DNA from: Talaromyces rugulosus
Lineage: Eukaryota > Ascomycota > Eurotiomycetes > Eurotiales > Trichocomaceae
Direction of reading: 5' to 3'
NCBI RefSeq assembly: GCF_013368755.1
Contig: NC_049561.1
Span: 6,076,001-6,140,000 of the forward strand
Length of the DNA stretch: 64,000 bases
Made by a program: the position numbers and the translations under genes. The notes below the pieces were generated by a model. It had not been told where the DNA came from. It ran no database searches and worked only from the letters and a program-made list of their open reading frames with translations. This document shows, piece after piece, positions 58,632-64,000 of this stretch; the first letter of the stretch is position 1, and each line of letters starts with the position of its first letter.

Positions 58632-59760
58632 TCAACGCACTATGTCTGTCCCAGATCCGCTATGGTGAGATACCGTCGACCTTGGCTGGGCTTCAATCAC
58701 ATAGTCCACCCCATTCTCCGAAATATAGCTCGGCGGCCGATTGGAATTGACGGTTTGGGAGGACTCGGCCTGACTGTTTTCGGCGGATGCCTTGGCTGCC
58801 TGGACCTTTTGCCAGCGGATGAGATTGGGGTCAATGCGCTGTGATGTTTGTCAGAATGCTGATATCTAGAAATGTAAGAAGAAAAGTTAGGAACATACCA
58901 CACTATTCCGCCAAAGACCGTAGGCTGGCGGGGGCGCCGCAAGTTTGACATGCGAGGAAGGCCCCAGATCTTGTCCGACGACTTCTTCATCTCGAGCAAG
59001 AACGACGTGGATAGGCTCTGCCGGCTGGGCATAGCCTCGAGGGCCGGCGACGCTGGGGACTCGATGATGAAAAGTAGTGCCGTATCTTGCGACGCGAGAG
59101 GCAAGCATGCACGTCCGAGCGAGCGAGTGACAGAAAAATATCGCAACTAATATGACGAAGACTATTATCAAGACGTGAAACTCCTCTCCTTCTAGCGTGT
59201 TTATGGTCAGGGTGTATGCCAGATCTGTTATAAGTTAGACAGTTTTTCCACACAAAAAAAAGTGTTTACCGCGAGAAAGACGTACATATCGCAACAAGCG
59301 TGACAAGTAAAAGTCCCAGCACTAGGGTAGTAATCGTGTGTTTGCGGACTATCCTGTCCTGGAAGGCTTTTTGATAAGATGATCTCACACGGTTCGAGGC
59401 ATGTCGTTTTCTCGCAGGCTCTCGAACCCAAGCCCCGCCTTCTTGTCTTCGTCGTACCCAATGCGGCGAACTTGTAGAAGAAGGAAATGAGTACGTTGAG
59501 TTCTCTGACGGCTGTGTTGTAGGTTCCGAAGCAAGCGTAGACATGCCGTGGGAACTCGGGTTGACACTCTGATGTCTATTTCCAATAGCACGCTGAGATA
59601 TCCAAGCTAGTTTCTTCCTCCATGGCGATTGCGTAACAATGGCAGGATATGAGTGTGTATGGCAGCTGTCTGCTGCCTCGTAGTTGATCGGCATAGAGTG
59701 TGAGGCACGGAAACCATGCTCGGTTGCCGCAGGGCGAGGCACAGAGATTGGAAGATCCAT
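58632..59760 (-). CDS. Two-TM membrane protein with two PPxY motifs, uncharacterised
   Basis: Exons 59760-59286, 59224-58899 and 58838-58632 give 335 aa. N-terminal 135 residues are disordered, Ser-rich and basic. Two membrane segments follow: TTLVLGLLLVTLVAIYLAYT at about 140-163 (the first intron splits its end) and HVLIIVFVILVAIFFCHSLA at about 175-194, separated by a short acidic loop. The C-terminal part has AQPAEPIHVVLARDEE, PPAY (257-260) and PPSY (302-305). PPxY motifs are bound by WW domains of Nedd4/Rsp5 ubiquitin ligases, so an adaptor or substrate role is a reasonable inference. I recall similar uncharacterised proteins in Aspergillus. Both introns are required to keep the frame. 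Confidence 0.8.
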
Positions 59761-61134
59761 GATCGCCGACTAATTATTATAATATGTGGTGTTATAACAT
59801 AAGGGTATTGTATGAATCGTTAGAGAAAAAAAAGAAAAGCCGCGGAGACTGGAATCGGTCGGATTGTGGAAGAGAAACGAGTAGCAGAACCAGACTCTCT
59901 ATTATATTGTCACGAACAGGCTGAAGAGCCACAAAGACGGCGTGACTTTGGTGCAAAACGATGGAGATCGGCGAATCGGTTGCAATGCATTGAGCGAGAG
60001 AGATGCGATTAGAAGACGAACGAGCTCGCGGGCTGTCCAGCAGCGATCACGTAGTTCGGAAGCAGCGAAGGGGAAAAAAAGGACAGACGGGCGAGCGAGT
60101 GTGTATTTATAAGTCAAGACCGAAGGCGTATGAAGGAAGAAGATGGGAATAATAAAAAGCAGCCATCGATCGAGCCTCGAGGTAACAAGGTTGAAGCCCT
60201 GGCCAGGCCAGGCCAGGGGACGTCCCCTCCCCTCCCATTATTATCCCCTGATATGTAGTAGTCTGATACAGGAGCAAGCGATTAGTGAGGAGCTACCTCT
60301 AGCCTGGCTTCAAAACAGGGTTTAGGCGCTGTACATCCCTCGGTCTAGTCTGTAGATAGTCAAGACCAGCTAGCTACTCATGTGGAGCGCGCCACGAAGC
60401 AGGGGCTGCACAGCGCCGGACGCCGGCCTCTGACGGTCGAACAGCGTCCCCAGCCCCGCGCGCTTGATTGGCCGTGCTTTTCAGGAGATCGGCGCAGGCC
60501 TTGATTTTCAGTCTCGAGTCGTATCAATTTCAAACGTTGAGTCTCAGCCTGTGGTTGAATTGATAGGCGCGTGGTTTGATAGTTGGTGATGTTCGCGGTT
60601 TGAGGAACGTTGTCGTGCAGAAGAAGACGGAGACGACAAAATGCCGCTTAAGGTTAGGGTTATTCTTTCTACTACTACTCTTGTACGCGATTATTCTAAG
60701 CGTAACCCTATTTCACAAAGCCTTATTAAATTAACCCTTTGTATCCCCCTGTCTAGTGAAGATACACCAACTCATCAAGGGTCTTTGTATTGTGAAAAAT
60801 GCCAGCAGCAACAGGTAAATGACGAACCTGGCATCAAAGGCGCATAGAACGTGAGTTCATTGGTAGTGTACAATATCAACTATCTTTCAAACAAATCAAG
60901 TTCGAGCATCTGGCTCACTCGGGACATTCTAGGACCAGGGACGGCAATCCATAGGCCCTGGCTAGCGCCGCTGCATACGTCGTCTCCTGGCATGCGCCAC
61001 GTTTTCAGTTCTCAGTCTCTAGTATCAGGACTGATAGTGAGTCGTTCTAGATGAGGCTGTTCCAGAGCGAGTCCAGACAGGAACTGGTGCTGCTGGTATG
61101 TAGAGACCAAGCGTGGTTACTACTTTGGGTGCTA
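59761..61134. other. Intergenic region, no gene seen
   Basis: 1.4 kb. A 68-codon frame at 60641-60847 has no family features. TTAGGGTTA at about 60653 and TAACCCTA about 50 bp further are short telomere-like matches, too few to mean anything. Confidence 0.45.
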
Positions 61135-62457
61135 CTACTTTCCGAGTTCTCCTAGCATCAAATTCCGATCAGAGGAACCAGAGACAACTGTATAATATAT
61201 TAGTTTTAGTTCTGGCTTAAAAAGCAATTCAAAAGACTTACTAATAGGCTCATCATTTGGAGAGAAGCGGACGTCATTCACTGTTCCTTTGTGGCCGGGA
61301 AGTTTGTAGATAAGTTTGCCAGTCTTGGATTCCCAGACAACAACACTGCGGTCACCGCTACCGGCTGCGATCTTTGTTCCCGTGGGATCCCAACTAGCAC
61401 GAATCAAGTTCTTTTCCAGACCAACAGGAGCCCCGTCAAACGTTCGGATGTGGCGATCAGCGGGGGCAAATGGCCGAATGTCCCAGGTGCGAACCGTGGA
61501 GTCGTGCGAGTTTGATAGCAAACTTTGCGAGTCGGGAGAAATTTCAAGAGATGTGATGGTGTCGTTGTGACCGACTAGCGTGTATACAACAGCTTTCTTG
61601 CGAATATCCCACACCTTGACATCGTTGTCGATGCCACCCGTGAAAATCTCGTTTCCAGCTTCGGACAGCGCAACGGCTGTGACCGGGAAGTCGGTTTCGA
61701 TGAAGTCGAGGGCTTCTTTTTGTCGCGGGTCCCAGATGCCGATATAACCATCGTCACTACCGCTGACAAGGAGCTCTTGGCCGCGCTTGCTGATGTCCAG
61801 GCAATTTATGACCTCCTCATGGCCCACGTGTTTTCGTATCCGCTGCCCGCTCTCAAGGTCCCAGCTCGCCAAGGTCATGTCTGCAGAGGCCGAGAAGATC
61901 AAGCGCGAGTCTCGCGACCATTGTAGATCCAGCACCGCTCCTTTATGTCCTGAAAGAACTCCGTAGTTTTCGCATTGTTCGTAGGTTCGCCATAGCACTG
62001 TAGTTATATCAGATTAATAAGATGCATTTTGAAAAGAGGGGTTCCGGACTCACTGATGTTACGATCCATCGAGCCAGAGGCAATACTCTGCGCCGTAGGG
62101 TCGAATCGAGTTGCAAATATTTCGCCAGAATGACCTTGGTATTGTTAGACGCGGGAAAAAAAGACGTTTATTAATCTCACCTGTCAGTTCCATAATTGGA
62201 GCAGCGAGGCCGCTGGTTCTGGGTATCTATATCCAGAATTAGTGTCCCATAATGAAATCATCACTGGCCTCGAGAAGAGCAAGTGTATCAACACCAAAAA
62301 TAAAGAGACCACATACGCTTTTGACGAGTGCATCGGTCTGGCCGGGTCGCAAAGCGATAGAGGTCGCATTAAGATCACTGCCAGATTTTTGTCTTTTCAC
62401 GACAAGCTGGCTGGAGGAGCCGAACCCTTCTGGGGCTGGTCGTTTCTCGCCCGACAT
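61135..62457 (-). CDS. cwf17: U5 snRNP 40-kDa WD40 protein (SNRNP40/Cwf17-like)
   Basis: Exons 62457-62317, 62226-62181, 62134-62054, 61997-61242 and 61187-61135 give 358 aa, the normal family length. A spliceosome component that contacts Prp8 in the U5 snRNP. After a 50-residue basic N-terminus the protein is a seven-blade WD40 propeller: MELTGHSGEIFATRFDP, SGSMDRNIMLW, LSGHKGAVLDLQWSRDS, HVGHEEVINCLDIS, SGSDDGYIGIWD, VGHNDTITSLEISPD, SNSHDSTVRTWD, LPGHKGTVNDVRFSP and SGSSDRNLMLGEL. The assignment rests on the order of blades and the N-terminal PIMELTGH context. The last intron (61188-61241) is 54 nt with no stop, so retention keeps the frame and adds 18 residues in the final blade. Confidence 0.88.
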
Positions 62458-62796
62458 GGTGGCCGCTTGAAAGCCCTTGCTGGTGACAATGTATTTATAG
62501 AGCGCGCGACCTCGAGTCAAAACAATCCGGATGGTGCAATCGGTGTCAACGCAGTCGTACCTGGAGGTGAAGCTTTCCGCGGTGGGTGCTATTCAAAAGG
62601 ACCAAGAATCAGATGCCCGTAGCGCGCTAAACGCTTTTCAGCGGCTAACTACCCTCGCCCATTTCCCCACACAGGAAAGACATCGGACATTCAACAACAC
62701 GACAGACTCGGACAGTTAAAACGTCAAAACGTCCCCGGGAACGAGGAGAGCAGTGACTTGTGATTTGAAGCTGCATAGTTTTGGCTAACAAGCGAG
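62458..62796. promoter_or_regulatory. Divergent promoter between cwf17 and bet3
   Basis: 339 bp separate two divergent start codons. No gene; specific elements not identified. Confidence 0.5.
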
Positions 62797-63655
62797 ATGT
62801 CTTCGACAACGAAAGCTGCCCGGATAGGGGAAGAGTAAGACCGACTGTCCCCCTCACGCTTTCAAAGCATGATGCTAACAGCTGATTAGGATCTGGAAGT
62901 CAGTGAATCCCTTATTTTATCGAGTTGAATGTCTTCGAAAGCGATTTTTGGATGAGACGTTAACGTTGTCGACTTGATACAGGACAAAGATCGACAAAGT
63001 CAATGCGGAACTGGTGACCCTCACGTACGGCACAATTGTCGCTCAATTATGCCAAGATTATGATAGCGACTATCTCGAAGTCAACAAACAGCTGGATAAA
63101 ATGGGCTACAACATAGGCATGCGCTTGATTGAGGATTTCTTCGCTAAGTCGAATACCGGCCGGTGTGCCAATTTCAGGGAGACGGCGGACATGATCTCGA
63201 AGGTGATTACTACCTACCCAGTAATTCGCTGTGTGCGGTGTCTGTGTTGTGCGTTTATATTAACTAACGTTCTGTTGAACAGGTTGGATTCAAGATTTTC
63301 CTCAACATAACGCCCACAATCACCAATTGGACAAGTGACAACAAACAATTCTCGCTTGTATTTGACGAGAATCCGCTGGCAGACTTTGTTGAGCTGCCCG
63401 ACGACGGGCGTGCACAAGACGAATTATGGTTTTCAAATATCCTGTGCGGGGTGCTTCGGGGGAGCCTAGAAATGGTGAGGGCTTGGCCGCAACTTGGCAT
63501 TTGTGGCAGGACTAACATTGGCGTTTCTACTATAGGTCCAAATGCAGGTGGAAGCGCACTTTGTCAGCGATATTCTCCGGGGCAATGACACGACGGAGAT
63601 CCGGGTATCGCTTGTTAGATATATCGAAGACGAGATGCCGCCCGACGACGAGTAG
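62797..63655 (+). CDS. bet3: TRAPP complex subunit Bet3 (TRAPPC3)
   Basis: Exons 62797-62834, 62890-62898 (9 nt), 62983-63202, 63283-63474 and 63536-63655 give 192 aa. Bet3 is a core TRAPP subunit for ER-to-Golgi vesicle tethering and Ypt1 GTP exchange. The joined N-terminus reads [20 protein letters not shown], with the 9-nt exon giving the IWK part. Further family motifs: [30 protein letters not shown] (including the Cys acylated in human TRAPPC3), [21 protein letters not shown] and [20 protein letters not shown]. Length matches the family. Confidence 0.95.
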
Positions 63656-64000
63656 GAACGAACAATGGGGCTTTTAATCCTGCATGGCAGCAAGGGAGGC
63701 GTTATGGCGTTGAGAGCAGATTCTTCTGTGATTACTTAGAGTATTGGATATATGCGATTCAGCAAGTAGTAGAGGGTTCTTTGTAGTCTGTTGTGCTCCC
63801 AAGAGTATATCAATAGTATCGGGACAATTTCAGGAAATATCCCTGCTGCTGTCCTATACTATCAGCAGATTGACTATGTAGAGTCATATCATTATTATCA
63901 CAGCAACATTGAAGATCAATACCAATATATACTCTGTGTATATTGATATATCAACTGACGATCCGCCCCACGTGATGCGCCTTTCCCCATCCGGCCAAGC
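63656..64000. other. 3' flank of bet3 with CACGTGAT box
   Basis: No gene. A CACGTGAT box at 63969-63976 may belong to the promoter of the next gene beyond the window. Confidence 0.4.

Noticed and set aside
60653..60745. Telomere-like TTAGGGTTA and TAACCCTA matches
   Set aside because: Only one to two repeat units in each orientation; expected by chance, and no array is present.
1..64000. tRNA, rRNA, CRISPR arrays, LTR or DNA transposons
   Set aside because: Looked for B-box-like sequence, spaced direct repeats, long terminal repeats and transposase motifs; none convincing. Not a substitute for a computed scan.

Overview
This window comes from a filamentous ascomycete, most likely a eurotiomycete of the Aspergillus/Penicillium kind. 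Most genes are interrupted by short GT-AG introns of about 50-100 nt, often with a CTAAC/CTGAC-type branch point. The products are typical fungal proteins: a Clr5-domain regulator, the Cps1 polysaccharide synthase, a GPI-type wall protein, Mss51, an Ync13/Munc13-like protein and a fungal AP-1-like bZIP factor. I assigned species level by protein flavour only. No rRNA, tRNA, CRISPR array or transposon is evident. Exon structures were worked out by hand from splice consensus, reading phase and continuity of protein families; every join given keeps frame.

Layout. 0-11 kb: a 5'-truncated Cys-rich protein, a bZIP factor divergent from a seven-intron malic enzyme, a Kex2-type Gly/Ser-rich secreted protein, an alpha/beta hydrolase and a small Ser/Thr/His-rich GPI-type protein. 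11.5-19.3 kb (minus strand): MSS51 (COX1 translation), an Osh1-like oxysterol-binding protein with ankyrin, PH, FFAT and ORD parts, and ATP12 (F1-ATPase assembly). 20.3-22.7 kb: the processive GT2 synthase Cps1, with unusually long introns and a 5.1 kb gene-free upstream region. 27.8-32.1 kb: a Munc13-like C2/MUN protein. 33.0-39.1 kb: a complex I NDUFB8 subunit divergent from the single-exon SWR1 ATPase. 39.1-43.5 kb is another gene desert, followed by a Clr5-type regulator. 46.7-52.6 kb: quinone oxidoreductase, RidA/Mmf1, an uncharacterised Cys-Pro-motif protein and adenine phosphoribosyltransferase. 54.0-58.2 kb: an EDEM/Mnl1-type GH47 protein. 58.6-63.7 kb: a two-TM protein with two PPxY motifs, the U5 snRNP WD40 protein, and the TRAPP subunit Bet3.

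The most striking feature is an apparently perfect 590-bp head-to-tail duplication (55531-56120 and 56121-56710) inside the last exon of the GH47 gene. Since 590 is not a multiple of 3 it shifts the frame. As written, the gene would make a product that keeps the GH47 domain but loses the C-terminal half with the protease-associated domain. Removing one copy restores a continuous 1124-codon reading frame. It is either a very recent mutation, an assembly artefact, or (speculatively) a newborn intron. Other notable points are a 9-nt microexon in bet3, a 14-nt microexon in the RidA gene, a bZIP basic region with Ile in place of the usual Asn, and a paired-PPxY membrane protein.

Functional themes: mitochondrial respiratory biogenesis (MSS51, ATP12, NDUFB8), ER/Golgi and secretory functions (Osh1-like, Ync13, Mnl1, Bet3), wall and surface proteins (Cps1, GPI-type protein, Gly/Ser-rich protein) and nuclear functions (SWR1, U5-40K, bZIP, Clr5). 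These are ordinary dispersed housekeeping genes; I see no operon-like or secondary-metabolite cluster.
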